A stretch of 50,481 nucleotides of DNA from Bacillota bacterium (GCA_023393165.1 JAEWMJ010000001.1:1-50481), one strand, 5' to 3'; shown: positions 1 to 8,612, counted from the stretch's first letter. Notes: generated by a model not told the origin, from the sequence alone. Program-made: numbers and translations.

Positions 1-244
1 TGGTGGGGAAGAACAGGATCGGGTCCCATGCCAGATCGGGCTGAAAATGCTTGTAGAATATATCGTAGGCTTCCTCAGCCTTGCTGAAATCCTCCATCGC
101 GTCCTGTATGGTGCAGGTTCCCGCATAGTAGATGGGGAACGCCTGAAATACCGGAACCAGCGGAACCCTGTCCGGCTCGATCAGTTTTGTCGCGTCCATT
201 ACTCTTTTCAATCTCGCATCATAAAGCTCTTGAACATTAGCCAT
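1..244 (-). CDS. Uroporphyrinogen decarboxylase (URO-D) family methyltransferase, partial
   Basis: Only the first 81 codons are present; the gene runs off the left edge of the window. The start is ATG at 244, preceded by a strong AACGGAGGT ribosome binding site. The protein begins MANVQELYDARLKRV and continues with EPDRVPLVPVFQAFPIYYAG, which resembles the N-terminal part of URO-D/MtaA-type proteins, where a conserved P-R-V-P segment enters the barrel. In anaerobes, members of this family are often corrinoid-dependent methyltransferases rather than haem enzymes. It is transcribed divergently from a sugar-type ABC importer, so it may act on an imported, possibly methylated, compound; that is inference. 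The zinc-binding and catalytic region lies outside the window, so substrate and exact family cannot be judged. Confidence 0.6.
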   Translation of the reverse strand, partial: MANVQELYDARLKRVMDATKLIEPDRVPLVPVFQAFPIYYAGTCTIQDAMEDFSKAEEAYDIFYKHFQPDLAWDPILFFPT

Positions 245-364
245 ATTGTTACCTCCGTTTATTATTGTAGAGTTCATAATTGAAAAAAAAGTTTAAAGAT
301 AATAATTTTATGATACCGGAATTTGCAAAAAAAGCAAACGGGTAAACGGAATATATTTTTTGAA

Positions 365-500
365 CAAACATTTTTAACTATTATATTTTTTTGATGAAAT
401 TCCATATTTTCTTGTACAAAATAAAATATGCGGGAAGCAAACATTTTTTTGGGTTATATCATTTCTTTAAAAGACAAATTTTTTAAACCGTCTATAATGA
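365..500 (+). promoter_or_regulatory. Promoter and repeated CAAACATTT boxes upstream of the binding-protein gene
   Basis: The 333-base gap between the divergent genes is AT-rich. A likely sigma-A promoter for the gene at 578 has -35 AAGACA (471-476), an 18-base spacer and -10 TATAAT (495-500). CAAACATTT occurs at 365-373 and 438-446, and a related GACAAATTT (473-481) overlaps the -35. The last two copies are 37 bases apart, the same distance as in the promoter before the ATPase gene at 3335. The rest of the gap must hold the leftward promoter of the methyltransferase, which I could not place confidently. Confidence 0.5.
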
Positions 501-577
501 TAATAAACATTCGTCACGATTTAAAAATTATATTTGTCCAGCGATGGGCATTCATTAAATAATATTAGGAGGAAAGT

Positions 578-1693
578 ATGAACACAAAAAGAGTAATTGC
601 GATCATTGTTACATTGTTAATGGCATTGACACTTTTCACGGCTTGTTCCCAACCCAAAGCAGAAGAAACAGCGTCAGCGGCTCCTTCCGCAGCTGAGTCC
701 GCTTCCGCAGCGCCGGAAACCTCGGCCGCCGCATCCGAATCCGCTTCTACGGAAGCCGGCGCTCCTAAAGGCGCAGGCGGGTACCAGTACTCGCTGGGCG
801 TCATCCAGCCCGGTCCTGAAGCTTACTATCAGAATTATGCGGACAGCGTTACGGCTGCTGCCGAATATGCCGGCATGACGGTAACAACGCTTCTCTCCCA
901 GTACAGCGCTCAGACCGAAATCGCTAACGTGGAAGACCTGATTTCACAGGGAGTGGACGCAATCGCATGCTTCTCCACCGCCAGCGATATCGCTCAGATC
1001 GATGCGCAGAAATGCAACGAAGCCGACATCCCGCTGTTCCTGATGAGCTCTGCGGCGGCAGAAGGCGAAGGCAAACCCACATCTACGGTCGGCAACTCCT
1101 TCTATGACATGGGTAAAATGAACGGCGACTGGGCTATCGCAAACTTTAAAGAAGCCGAGAATATCCTTGAAATCCAGGGACAGCTTGGACAGGGCATCGC
1201 GGAAGAGATTTCGAGAGGCTTTGCCGACGGTATTGCCAGCAGAAGCGACCTGAAAGTCGTTTCCCAGAAAACCGCGAACTGGAAAAGAGACGAAGCCATC
1301 TCCATTACAGAAGACGCTTTGGCATCCGGCCTTGATTTCAGCGTAATCTTTGTTCATAACGAAGATATGTGCGCCGGCGTTATCAACGTGCTCAAAGAAA
1401 ACAACATGCTTGATAAAATCAAAGTTATCACCCAGAACGGTTCCGACCCCGGCATCGAAATGATCAAGGCGGGCGAAGTTCTGGCAACAACCGCGAATCC
1501 TCCGTCCTTTGTAGGCGGCGACGTAGTAGTTCAGATACTGAAATACTTTGACGGACAGGAAATCCCCGAAAGCTACAACTCCCCGGTATTCGTTATCGAT
1601 TCCACAAACGTAAATGATGCGGACCTGGTAACATGGGACAAAAAATGGGCGATCTCACGCGTAGACGCTTACTTTGCAGGCGAAGCAGAATAA
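578..1693 (+). CDS. Sugar-type ABC transporter substrate-binding lipoprotein
   Basis: A 371-residue extracytoplasmic solute-binding protein of the RbsB-like periplasmic-binding fold (family 1/4 sugar type). It has a hydrophobic signal peptide ending in the lipobox LFTAC (Cys at about residue 23), so it should be lipid-anchored outside the cell. A low-complexity Ala/Ser/Glu linker follows to about residue 65, then the two-lobed binding domain with segments such as DLISQGVDAIACFS and FVHNEDMCAGVINVL typical of the family. The start ATG has AGGAGG seven bases upstream. A terminator follows directly, so this highly expressed component is transcribed alone. The ATPase and permease at 3335-5807 are its likely partners. 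The ligand cannot be read from the sequence; ribose, galactose, autoinducer-2 or another small polar compound are all possible. Confidence 0.88.
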   Translation: MNTKRVIAIIVTLLMALTLFTACSQPKAEETASAAPSAAESASAAPETSAAASESASTEAGAPKGAGGYQYSLGVIQPGPEAYYQNYADSVTAAAEYAGMTVTTLLSQYSAQTEIANVEDLISQGVDAIACFSTASDIAQIDAQKCNEADIPLFLMSSAAAEGEGKPTSTVGNSFYDMGKMNGDWAIANFKEAENILEIQGQLGQGIAEEISRGFADGIASRSDLKVVSQKTANWKRDEAISITEDALASGLDFSVIFVHNEDMCAGVINVLKENNMLDKIKVITQNGSDPGIEMIKAGEVLATTANPPSFVGGDVVVQILKYFDGQEIPESYNSPVFVIDSTNVNDADLVTWDKKWAISRVDAYFAGEAE

Positions 1694-1720
1694 GACATAA
1701 AAAAACAGCAGAATTCTTTA

Positions 1721-1748
1721 AAAAGGAACCGCTTACGCGGTTCCTTTT
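1721..1748 (+). terminator. Intrinsic terminator after the binding-protein gene
   Basis: A perfect 12-bp stem, AAAAGGAACCGC (1721-1732) with GCGGTTCCTTTT (1737-1748), and a TTAC loop, 28 bases after the stop codon. The A/T tails make it potentially bidirectional. Confidence 0.88.
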
Positions 1749-1818
1749 CATTTGTTTCTGTAAGTAATATTTAATAGCGCCAATTGACATAAATTCTCTG
1801 AGGCTCATCTGACTTTGG

Positions 1819-1860
1819 CAAACATTTCAGTTTGACAAACATTTTTGGCTAAGATATGAT
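1819..1860 (+). promoter_or_regulatory. Promoter with tandem CAAACATTT boxes before the ABC-AraC gene
   Basis: A near-consensus promoter has TTGACA (1832-1837), a 17-base spacer and TATGAT (1855-1860). CAAACATTT is present at 1819-1827 and again at 1836-1844, 17 bases apart, the second copy overlapping the -35. Tandem half-sites abutting the -35 are the usual arrangement for AraC-type activators, so autoregulation by the gene at 1987 is plausible. The leader to the start codon is about 120 bases and AT-rich. Confidence 0.55.
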
Positions 1861-1986
1861 TGTAGCATTATAAAATTATTTTATTATTTTATATAATATT
1901 ATTTATTACAACAAAATTTTTCAATTCAATTTAAGAAATAAAACTTTAACGGCTAAATAATATGGGGAACAGCAGGGGGGAAAACT

Positions 1987-3135
1987 ATGTCTTTAAACAA
2001 TATATATCTCAAAGCAATTGGCATATCAAAATCATATGACGGTGCAAACGCCCTGTCAAACGTTGATCTTTCTTTATACGGCGGGGAAATCCATACGGTT
2101 TTAGGCATAAAAGGCGCCGGAAAGTCTACCATGATGCGTATTTTGTCAGGCGCGCTGAATGTTGACGCGGGTTATTTTGAGATTTTCGGAAAACGCTACC
2201 GGAAGTTTATGCCTTATATGGCGAGAGAAATCGGCCTGCAGCCGTTATATGAGAGCCAGTACCTGATGCAGGACCTGACGGTTGCGGAAAATATCTTTAT
2301 GGGAGAATATATTGCAAACAGGGCCGGCTTTCTGAATTATAAAAAACTCAGAAAAATGGCCGAGGAAATATTCAGAAAATTAAATGTCCCCATAGATCCG
2401 GACAACCTTCCCGTAAACCTTTCGGAGTTTGAAAAACAGGTTGTGCAGCTGGCGCGGGTTTATGCGAACAACGCCAAAATCGTACTTGCCGATAATATCG
2501 GTTCCAGTTTTACAAACGGGCAAAAACAGAAGATCTTTGAAGTGTTAAAGGATATGGCGGCGTCGGGAATCGGCGTGGTTTACTTTACCCATATGATAGA
2601 AGATTCCCTTAAAATTTCGGACAGGATCACCGTGCTGCGCGAAGGGAAACGCATTTGCGTGGTGGAAAGGAAATCCTTCGATACGCAGAATATGATACGC
2701 GAAATGGTGGGGTATGACGATACCATCGCTGTATGTCTGGACCTTACAAAGGATGATCAGGACAAATCCACGTTTTTCAAGCTTTCGCAGGTTGCTGAAA
2801 GCAATAAGAACATACTGGATTATCTGGAATGCGCCATTCAATATATCAATAAGAATCTGGAAGAGCCCATCACGCCCAAGGATGTTGCGGACGCGGTGCA
2901 CCTCTCTTCCGGATATCTCATGATGCTGTTTAAAAATCATATGAACACTTCCATAATGGAATATATTTACCGGCAGCGGATCGAAAAAAGCAAAGGGATG
3001 CTTGCGGAAAAAAACAAAAAAATATCCCAGATCGCGATTGAGGTGGGTATTCCCAATTCACAGTATTTCTCCGTTCTATTTAAGAAATATACCGATATGA
3101 CGCCCAAAGAATACCGCAAGATCCAGGGAATTTGA
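1987..3135 (+). CDS. Fusion of a degenerate sugar-ABC ATPase domain and an AraC-type DNA-binding domain
   Basis: A 382-residue protein with two parts. Residues 1 to about 250 form one ABC ATPase domain closely similar to the first ATPase domain of the neighbouring gene at 3335; LTVAEN(I/V)FMG(E/D)Y and a following YKKL occur in both. The Walker A loop is present (GIKGAGKST, 40-48), but the signature region (145-159, LSEFEKQVVQLARVY) lacks the usual form. In the Walker B region D169 is kept while the catalytic glutamate is replaced (DN instead of DE at 169-170). The switch His (H202) remains. It may therefore bind ATP but hydrolyse it poorly. Residues 275-380 are a complete AraC/XylS double helix-turn-helix ending TDMTPKEYRKIQ. 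A G-rich ribosome binding site lies six bases before ATG. I infer a regulator that senses importer state or competes for the permease; no characterised relative is known to me. Confidence 0.85.
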   Translation: MSLNNIYLKAIGISKSYDGANALSNVDLSLYGGEIHTVLGIKGAGKSTMMRILSGALNVDAGYFEIFGKRYRKFMPYMAREIGLQPLYESQYLMQDLTVAENIFMGEYIANRAGFLNYKKLRKMAEEIFRKLNVPIDPDNLPVNLSEFEKQVVQLARVYANNAKIVLADNIGSSFTNGQKQKIFEVLKDMAASGIGVVYFTHMIEDSLKISDRITVLREGKRICVVERKSFDTQNMIREMVGYDDTIAVCLDLTKDDQDKSTFFKLSQVAESNKNILDYLECAIQYINKNLEEPITPKDVADAVHLSSGYLMMLFKNHMNTSIMEYIYRQRIEKSKGMLAEKNKKISQIAIEVGIPNSQYFSVLFKKYTDMTPKEYRKIQGI

Positions 3136-3147
3136 TCACATTACTAT

Positions 3148-3247
3148 GACAAACAAATAGCAAGAAGGGATTATATCGCCCGGACAAACAAAATTGCAGT
3201 TTTTTATACTGCTGTGAAAGACAATTTTTCAATCGGCTGTGTATAAT
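3148..3247 (+). promoter_or_regulatory. Promoter and GACAAA boxes before the importer ATPase gene
   Basis: The sequence has -35 AAGACA (3218-3223), an 18-base spacer and -10 TATAAT (3242-3247). AAAGACAA followed by a T-run matches the promoter at 471-500 closely. GACAAACAAA occurs at 3148-3157 and 3183-3192; the C of the second copy is exactly 37 bases before the matching C in the -35 box, as in the binding-protein promoter. The ATPase-permease pair thus appears to have its own promoter, apart from the fusion regulator gene. Confidence 0.55.
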
Positions 3248-3334
3248 AATCAAAGTTTCAGTATATACAATTGTTTTTATATACTCTAAACCAGCTGGAA
3301 TACTACATTTATAGAAAGAAATGAGGAATGGCAG

Positions 3335-4831
3335 ATGAGCAAAGAAAATCCTCGCGTCGTGGTCCATGTTGAAGAATGCAGCAAGTGCTTTTCAGGCATA
3401 ACCGTATTCGATCATGTATCATTCGACCTGCTGGAGGGAGAGATTCATTGTCTGTGCGGCGAGAACGGCGCAGGTAAATCAACGTTTATCAAGATACTGT
3501 CAGGCGCTTATGTACCCGATACCGGAAGAGTATTCATCTCCGGCAAGGAGGTCAAACATTTTGATCCTGACGTTCTCAAAAGGATGGGCGTGCAGACGAT
3601 TTACCAGAACCAGTTTTTAATGCACGACCTGACGGTTGCGGAAAATGTTTTTATGGGGGATTATGTTACCAATAAAAGCGGATTCATGAGTTACAAAAAA
3701 CTGATGAATAAAGCGTCCGAGATTCTTGCGGAAACCGGAGTTTCCATTGATCCGGCCCGCCGGTTAGGAGACCTTGATATTACTGAGAGGCAAATGGTTC
3801 AGATCGCAAGAGCGCTGGCGCAGGAAGCTAAGGTCCTGATTTTGGACGAGCCTACCGCTTCCTATGGAAAACAGGAAAAAGCAACCCTGCTGAATCTGGT
3901 GAAGAAGGTGGCAAGCAAGGGGATCGGAGTTATTTATATTTCACATCACTTGGATGAAGTGTTCGAACTTGCCGACCGGGTGACCGTGCTGCGTGACGGA
4001 CAAAAGATCGCGTGCTATACCCGGGACCAGATCACCGAGCAGGCGCTGATACGCGACATGGTGGGACGCGATCTGGCTATGTTCTACAGCCGCGAAGAAG
4101 TGGAAAAAGGCGAAGGCATGCTGGAGGTCCGCGGCCTTTGCAAAAAAGACTATCTCTGCCCCACATCCTTTACGATGCGGCGCGGGGAAATCCTCGGCAT
4201 CGGCGGAATGGTCGGGTCCGGAAGGTCCGAACTCGCAAACGTCATGTTCGGCGCCGAAAGGCCGGATGAAGGCAGGATACTGATCGACGGAGAGGATGTT
4301 ACCCCAAAAGATCCGTATACGGCAATCAAAAACGGAATCTGCCTCATTACGGAAGACCGCCAGCAAACCGGCATGTTCCTGGATCACAGCGTAGGCTGGA
4401 ATTTCGTTTCGGCGGCGATCAATAAAAAGAAAGGCATGCTGCTGCATCAGCAGAGAGAAAACCAGATACTGAACAGTTATATCGAAAAGATACAAATCAA
4501 AACGCAGGGACCCGAACAGGAGATAAAATATCTGTCCGGCGGAAATCAGCAAAAGGTCGTCCTGGCAAAATGGCTGCATACCGATGCGGAAGTAATCATC
4601 TTTGACGAGCCTACCAAGGGAATCGACATCGGCGCAAAGGAAGACGTATATAAACTGATGCTGGAACTGGCGCGGGAAGGCAAATTCATCATAATGATAT
4701 CGTCCGATATGCCCGAATTGATCGCAATGAGCGACAGGGTAGCGGTGATGAAGGATAAAAGGCTGATAGCGGAATTATCAGGGCCCGATATAAACGAAGA
4801 AAAGATTTTAACCGTATCGATTGGAGGATAA
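3335..4831 (+). CDS. Sugar ABC importer ATPase with two nucleotide-binding domains (RbsA/MglA type)
   Basis: A 498-residue cytoplasmic ATPase with two fused ABC domains, the standard length for RbsA/MglA-type proteins. The first domain has Walker A GENGAGKST (42-50), the family's variant signature (LDITERQMVQIARAL) and Walker B LILDEPTAS. The second has the degenerate Walker A normal for this family (GMVGSGRSE), a canonical LSGGNQQKV signature and IIFDEPTKGID. It should power import with the permease encoded five bases downstream and the lipoprotein at 578. The start ATG lies a few bases after a short AGGAATGG-like ribosome binding site. Its N-terminal domain is the apparent source of the ABC part of the fusion regulator at 1987, which implies a local duplication. 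Confidence 0.92.
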   Translation: MSKENPRVVVHVEECSKCFSGITVFDHVSFDLLEGEIHCLCGENGAGKSTFIKILSGAYVPDTGRVFISGKEVKHFDPDVLKRMGVQTIYQNQFLMHDLTVAENVFMGDYVTNKSGFMSYKKLMNKASEILAETGVSIDPARRLGDLDITERQMVQIARALAQEAKVLILDEPTASYGKQEKATLLNLVKKVASKGIGVIYISHHLDEVFELADRVTVLRDGQKIACYTRDQITEQALIRDMVGRDLAMFYSREEVEKGEGMLEVRGLCKKDYLCPTSFTMRRGEILGIGGMVGSGRSELANVMFGAERPDEGRILIDGEDVTPKDPYTAIKNGICLITEDRQQTGMFLDHSVGWNFVSAAINKKKGMLLHQQRENQILNSYIEKIQIKTQGPEQEIKYLSGGNQQKVVLAKWLHTDAEVIIFDEPTKGIDIGAKEDVYKLMLELAREGKFIIMISSDMPELIAMSDRVAVMKDKRLIAELSGPDINEEKILTVSIGG

Positions 4832-4835
4832 AGCT

Positions 4836-5807
4836 ATGAATGAAAGAGCTTGCTCTACAAGGAGCATTCAAAATATTTGGAAAAACAAATCCAAGTCGCA
4901 GATTTTGCTGCTGGGCATTGCGCTTGCGGTAATTATAGTAATTATGTGCGTCGCAACAGACAGATTCTATCAGGCAAAAAACATCATGAACGTCTTGACG
5001 CAGATTACCGGGCTTGGGATCGCCGCTGCGGGAGCCGCGGTGGTCATGATCTCGGGAGGCATCGATCTTACCCTTGGAAATGTCATATCGTTTTCAGCCT
5101 GCACCGCCGCTGCCATGATGGGCGCGGGATACGATATCGGCCTTTGCGTGATGGTGGGCATTCTGGTCGCGTTGGGATGCGGCGCTTTAAACGGCGCTCT
5201 GATCGTACTGAGCAAGGCTGAGCCGTTCATCATCACCCTGGGCATGATGAGCGTATACCAGGGATTCACGCTGCTGGTAACCGGAGGAAACAATCTGCCT
5301 GCGGCGAATGACTTTACCTTCGGCAGGGATAAAATATTTGAAATGGTTCCCATTCCCGTACTGTTCCTGATCGCGATTTTTGTGATCATGTTCCTGGTAT
5401 TAAAGTTCACCAAATTCGGCCGGCGCGCGTATGCGATCGGCAACAATACCGAGGCGGCGTATCTGTCCGGTATAAAAATCAAAAGAAATAAAGTATATGT
5501 GTATATGCTGAACGGCGGACTGCTGGGCGTTGCGGCAATGATCCTCCTGTCGCGTCAGAGCTCGGGAAACTCGGTTATGGGTGATTCCCTCCTGATGCAG
5601 GCCATTGCTGCTGCGGTCATCGGCGGCGTATCCATGGCGGGAGGCCGCGGAAGTATTTGGGGCGTATTCTTGGGTACGATCCTGATCGGTGTCATATCCA
5701 ATTCGCTCAACCTGCTCAACGTAGCGTCCTTCTACCAGTACATTGTTCTGGGCGCTATTATTGTCGGCGCGGTTTGGGTCAGCAATGTGGGCACAAAGAG
5801 CAGATAA
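4836..5807 (+). CDS. Sugar ABC importer permease (RbsC/MglC type)
   Basis: A 323-residue polytopic inner-membrane permease of the BPD_transp_2 family. It has about nine or ten hydrophobic segments, the family motif GGIDLTLGN near residue 75, and the cytoplasmic coupling region around GRRAYAIGNNTEAAYLSGIK. The start is taken as ATG 4836 because GGAGG (4823-4827) sits eight bases before it; an in-frame TTG at 4821 overlaps that site and is unlikely. The gene follows the ATPase by four bases and is followed by a terminator, so the two form one transcript. It should pair with two copies of the ATPase chain; substrate unknown. Confidence 0.9.
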   Translation: MNERACSTRSIQNIWKNKSKSQILLLGIALAVIIVIMCVATDRFYQAKNIMNVLTQITGLGIAAAGAAVVMISGGIDLTLGNVISFSACTAAAMMGAGYDIGLCVMVGILVALGCGALNGALIVLSKAEPFIITLGMMSVYQGFTLLVTGGNNLPAANDFTFGRDKIFEMVPIPVLFLIAIFVIMFLVLKFTKFGRRAYAIGNNTEAAYLSGIKIKRNKVYVYMLNGGLLGVAAMILLSRQSSGNSVMGDSLLMQAIAAAVIGGVSMAGGRGSIWGVFLGTILIGVISNSLNLLNVASFYQYIVLGAIIVGAVWVSNVGTKSR

Positions 5808-5888
5808 AAAGTTCAGGCTACTGAAAAGCCCATCAATCGTACTGAAATTTTCTTAAAATTAATTAACCGAAAGGTTGTTATCAAACTG

Positions 5889-5912
5889 AGGCGGGATTCT
5901 CCCGCCTTTTTT
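5889..5912 (+). terminator. Intrinsic terminator of the first ABC importer
   Basis: An 8-bp perfect stem, AGGCGGGA (5889-5896) with TCCCGCCT (5900-5907), and a TTC loop, followed by a run of T. Confidence 0.88.
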
Positions 5913-5928
5913 ATATCTATTGGCCTAT

Positions 5929-5975
5929 AAAAAATGCACGCCGCCGTCCGCTTTTTCGGCGGCGTGCATTTTTTT
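5929..5975 (-). terminator. Bidirectional hairpin terminator of the Bce-type module
   Basis: A long perfect stem: TGCACGCCGCC on the left with GGCGGCGTGCA on the right (5958-5968). It is flanked by A- and T-runs, so it works for the leftward permease gene and could also catch rightward read-through. Confidence 0.85.
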
Positions 5976-5989
5976 GGGGTATAAAACTT

Positions 5990-7702
5990 TTACCATTTTA
6001 TGATCTTGTAATAGGTCTTTGCGGTCACCCGGTAGGCAACCAGGTATGTCAGGGAGAAAAGCGCGCAGGTAATAACCATGCACCAGACCGTAAGGTCCGA
6101 ATCGTACAGGCGGAAAACCTGCAGGATCTTTACGATCAGGCCGGTAGAGAAAGCCGCATTGACAAGCGCTCCCACCAGCGGGATGAAGAATACCCACAGT
6201 ATCTGCCGGTTGATTGTGGATTTTACCTGCCTGTCGTCCATTCCGACTTTCTGCAGGATCACAAACCGCTCCCTGTCCTCATACCCTTCAGTAATTTGCT
6301 TGAAGTATATAATCAGCACCGTTACAGCCAGGAACAGGATGGCGAAAAACGCGCCCGCAAATATCAGACCGCCGAATATCCCGTAATAACCCTGGCGCGC
6401 CGAATAAATGTCCGACATATAGTAACTGTCGAGCGGCATGGTCTGGTAATAGCCGCGTACATCCGCGGTGAACGCAATGCAGTCGTTTTCCTGCCCCTTA
6501 ACGTCAAACATCAGCACGCCGTCCAGAACCAGGCTGTTTTTCAAGTTCAAAATCTTCGAACCATCATTCACGACGATGCGGTTCAGCGTCGCTTTTGTAG
6601 CGTCCTTTGCAGCTACCAGCTTGCCCGCATCATAGGATAAAGCCACGTTGTGCGCCTGCGCAAGATTTCCGATCTCTGCGTCAAACGCGGTAAATACGGC
6701 GTCATCCGTTACTTCGCGCATATATACGTTCACGCCGAAAGGATATTCGGCTTTCAGGCTTGCCTCCTGGTTCAGATACAGGGAGGTGGAGAGGCAGACC
6801 GTTACCACCAGCATGGTCCCCAGGATGCAGATGGTGGCCAGCCCGGACGCGTTCTGCTTCATCCGCTGGAACATGCCGGATATGGATATAAAGTTATTCG
6901 GTTTGTAATAAAGCTTTTTCCTGCCTTTTAGAAACTTCAGGAATACGATGCTGCCCGACCGGAAAAGCGCCTGCGTTGCCAGTATAACAAGCGCGGCAAT
7001 AGGGAAAAAAAGAAGTAAGGCAAAACTGGGATCCGGTATCGAGAGGGCGGCCCAATAGGAAAGCGCCATGCCGCCTGCGCCGAATATTGCAGCGGGCCAA
7101 AGGAGCTTGCTGTCCTTTTCACCCTTTTTTTCGCTTTGCAGCAGCGCGACTGGATTGGCAAGCCTTATCTGCGCCGTATTATAGAGCGAAGTCACCAGAA
7201 ACACGGCGCCGAACAATGCGCCTGTCACAATAAAAGCGTTCGCGGGAAGTTCAAAAACGCTGCCCGGCGACGAATGGATGAAGTACAAAAGGAGCATGAA
7301 TATCAGGCGGCCAAAGACGCCCGCAAAAAGGAATCCTACGCCCACGCCCCCGCCCAGGGTTAAGAGGTTCTCTATCAAAAGCACGCGGCATACGTGGCCC
7401 TTTTCCAATCCAAGCACGCTGTACAGGCCGAATTCGCGCTTGCGGCGCTTGATTAAAAAGCCGTTGATATACAGCATGAAGCTGAACGCAAAGATGCCGA
7501 ATACAACAACCGCAAATTTCAGGATCAGTTGGGCCGTCTGGCCGCTGGGCATATTGGAGATGCTCTTCGATTCTATAATGGCGTTTACCAGAAAAAAGAC
7601 CCCGCTGATGATGGCGACGGCGACCACATAGGGAAGATAAACCGACCGGTTGCGCCGGACGTTGTTCCAGGCCAGTTTCAAGAAGAAGTTTTTACCCAAC
7701 AT
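5990..7702 (-). CDS. FtsX-like ABC permease of Bce type (antimicrobial peptide sensing/export)
   Basis: A 570-residue membrane protein of the FtsX/BceB permease family. It starts with a short cytoplasmic FFLKLAWNNVRRNRSVYLPY segment and a first membrane helix. Three helices follow (residues about 60-180), a further group to about residue 320, a large extracellular domain (about 320-440), and three C-terminal helices. That is the usual topology, although BceB proteins are often somewhat longer. The start is ATG 7702, because the GTG six bases upstream forms part of the GGAGGTG ribosome binding site. It overlaps the ATPase gene by 11 bases, so the two are translationally coupled. With the kinase and regulator upstream it should form a flux-sensing resistance module against cell-wall-active peptides; the actual peptide is unknown. 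Confidence 0.85.
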   Translation of the reverse strand: MLGKNFFLKLAWNNVRRNRSVYLPYVVAVAIISGVFFLVNAIIESKSISNMPSGQTAQLILKFAVVVFGIFAFSFMLYINGFLIKRRKREFGLYSVLGLEKGHVCRVLLIENLLTLGGGVGVGFLFAGVFGRLIFMLLLYFIHSSPGSVFELPANAFIVTGALFGAVFLVTSLYNTAQIRLANPVALLQSEKKGEKDSKLLWPAAIFGAGGMALSYWAALSIPDPSFALLLFFPIAALVILATQALFRSGSIVFLKFLKGRKKLYYKPNNFISISGMFQRMKQNASGLATICILGTMLVVTVCLSTSLYLNQEASLKAEYPFGVNVYMREVTDDAVFTAFDAEIGNLAQAHNVALSYDAGKLVAAKDATKATLNRIVVNDGSKILNLKNSLVLDGVLMFDVKGQENDCIAFTADVRGYYQTMPLDSYYMSDIYSARQGYYGIFGGLIFAGAFFAILFLAVTVLIIYFKQITEGYEDRERFVILQKVGMDDRQVKSTINRQILWVFFIPLVGALVNAAFSTGLIVKILQVFRLYDSDLTVWCMVITCALFSLTYLVAYRVTAKTYYKIIKW

Positions 7703-8459
7703 CCGCACCTCCGTTCGAAAGCACGGTCAGATTGGATACGATGCGTTCAAAGAACTTCTTATTGTCGTCTTCGCCGCGGTAAAGCTGGCTGAATATCTCG
7801 CCGTCGCGGATAAAGAGGACGCGGGAAGCATAGCTCGCCGCCATGGAACTGTGCGTCACCATCAGAATGGTGCGCCCCTGTTCGTTCAGTTTGCGGAAGA
7901 TGCCCAGCAGATTGACGGACGATTTGGAGTCCAGCGCGCCGGTGGGTTCATCCGCCAGTATCAGTTTGGGATCGGTGATCACCGCGCGGGCCATCGCTGC
8001 GCGCTGTTTTTCGCCGCCCGATACTTCGTAAGGGTATTTGGACAAAAGGTTGTCTATTTCCAGCATTGCCGCAATCGGAAAAATCTTTTTTTCCATGTAG
8101 TCGATGGTTTTGTGCGACAATACCAGGGGCAGAAGGATGTTGTCCTTTAAGGAAAAGGTGTCCAGCAGGTTAAAGTCCTGGAATACGAAACCGAGGTTGT
8201 CTCTGCGGAACGCCGATATTTCTTTTTCTTTGATATTCTTAAAGTTTTTGCCCGAAAGAAAGATGTTGCCCGATGTGGGTTTGTCCAGGGATGCGATCAG
8301 GTTCAAAAGCGTGGTTTTTCCGGAACCCGAAGCGCCCATAATGGCGACAAATTCTCCGGCGGCAACCGTAAAGCTTACGTTTTTAAGTGCGACGCACTGC
8401 TGCAGGCCGGCGCGGGTGTTGTATACCTTTCCCAGATTTTCAATTCGCAATAGTTCCAT
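7692..8459 (-). CDS. Bce-type ABC transporter ATPase
   Basis: A 255-residue ATPase of the MacB/LolD/BceA family. Walker A is GASGSGKTT, the Q-loop sits in VFQDFNLLDTFS, the signature is VSGGEKQRAAMARA, Walker B is LILADEPTGALD and the switch region is MVTHS. All key residues are intact, so it should be an active ATPase. A GGAGGT ribosome binding site precedes ATG 8459. The 200-base gap to the kinase gene contains a terminator, so this gene and the permease need their own promoter, expected to be activated by the response regulator at 9649; I could not pick it with confidence. Confidence 0.92.
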   Translation of the reverse strand: MELLRIENLGKVYNTRAGLQQCVALKNVSFTVAAGEFVAIMGASGSGKTTLLNLIASLDKPTSGNIFLSGKNFKNIKEKEISAFRRDNLGFVFQDFNLLDTFSLKDNILLPLVLSHKTIDYMEKKIFPIAAMLEIDNLLSKYPYEVSGGEKQRAAMARAVITDPKLILADEPTGALDSKSSVNLLGIFRKLNEQGRTILMVTHSSMAASYASRVLFIRDGEIFSQLYRGEDDNKKFFERIVSNLTVLSNGGADVG

Positions 8460-8612
8460 TCCGTTACCTCCGTAATTATTCTGATCCTATGATATCCGGA
8501 AATGGTTTTCGGAAAAATCGAATCGTCTTACAATTCGGGATTTTAAACGAACAAAATTGTCACAAATGGATTATACTACAAAAATGAAAAACGATACTAT
8601 AAAATGAGCAAA

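Noticed and set aside
4821..4835. TTG 4821 as the start of the first permease
   Set aside because: It overlaps the GGAGG site that serves ATG 4836 and lies inside the end of the ATPase gene.
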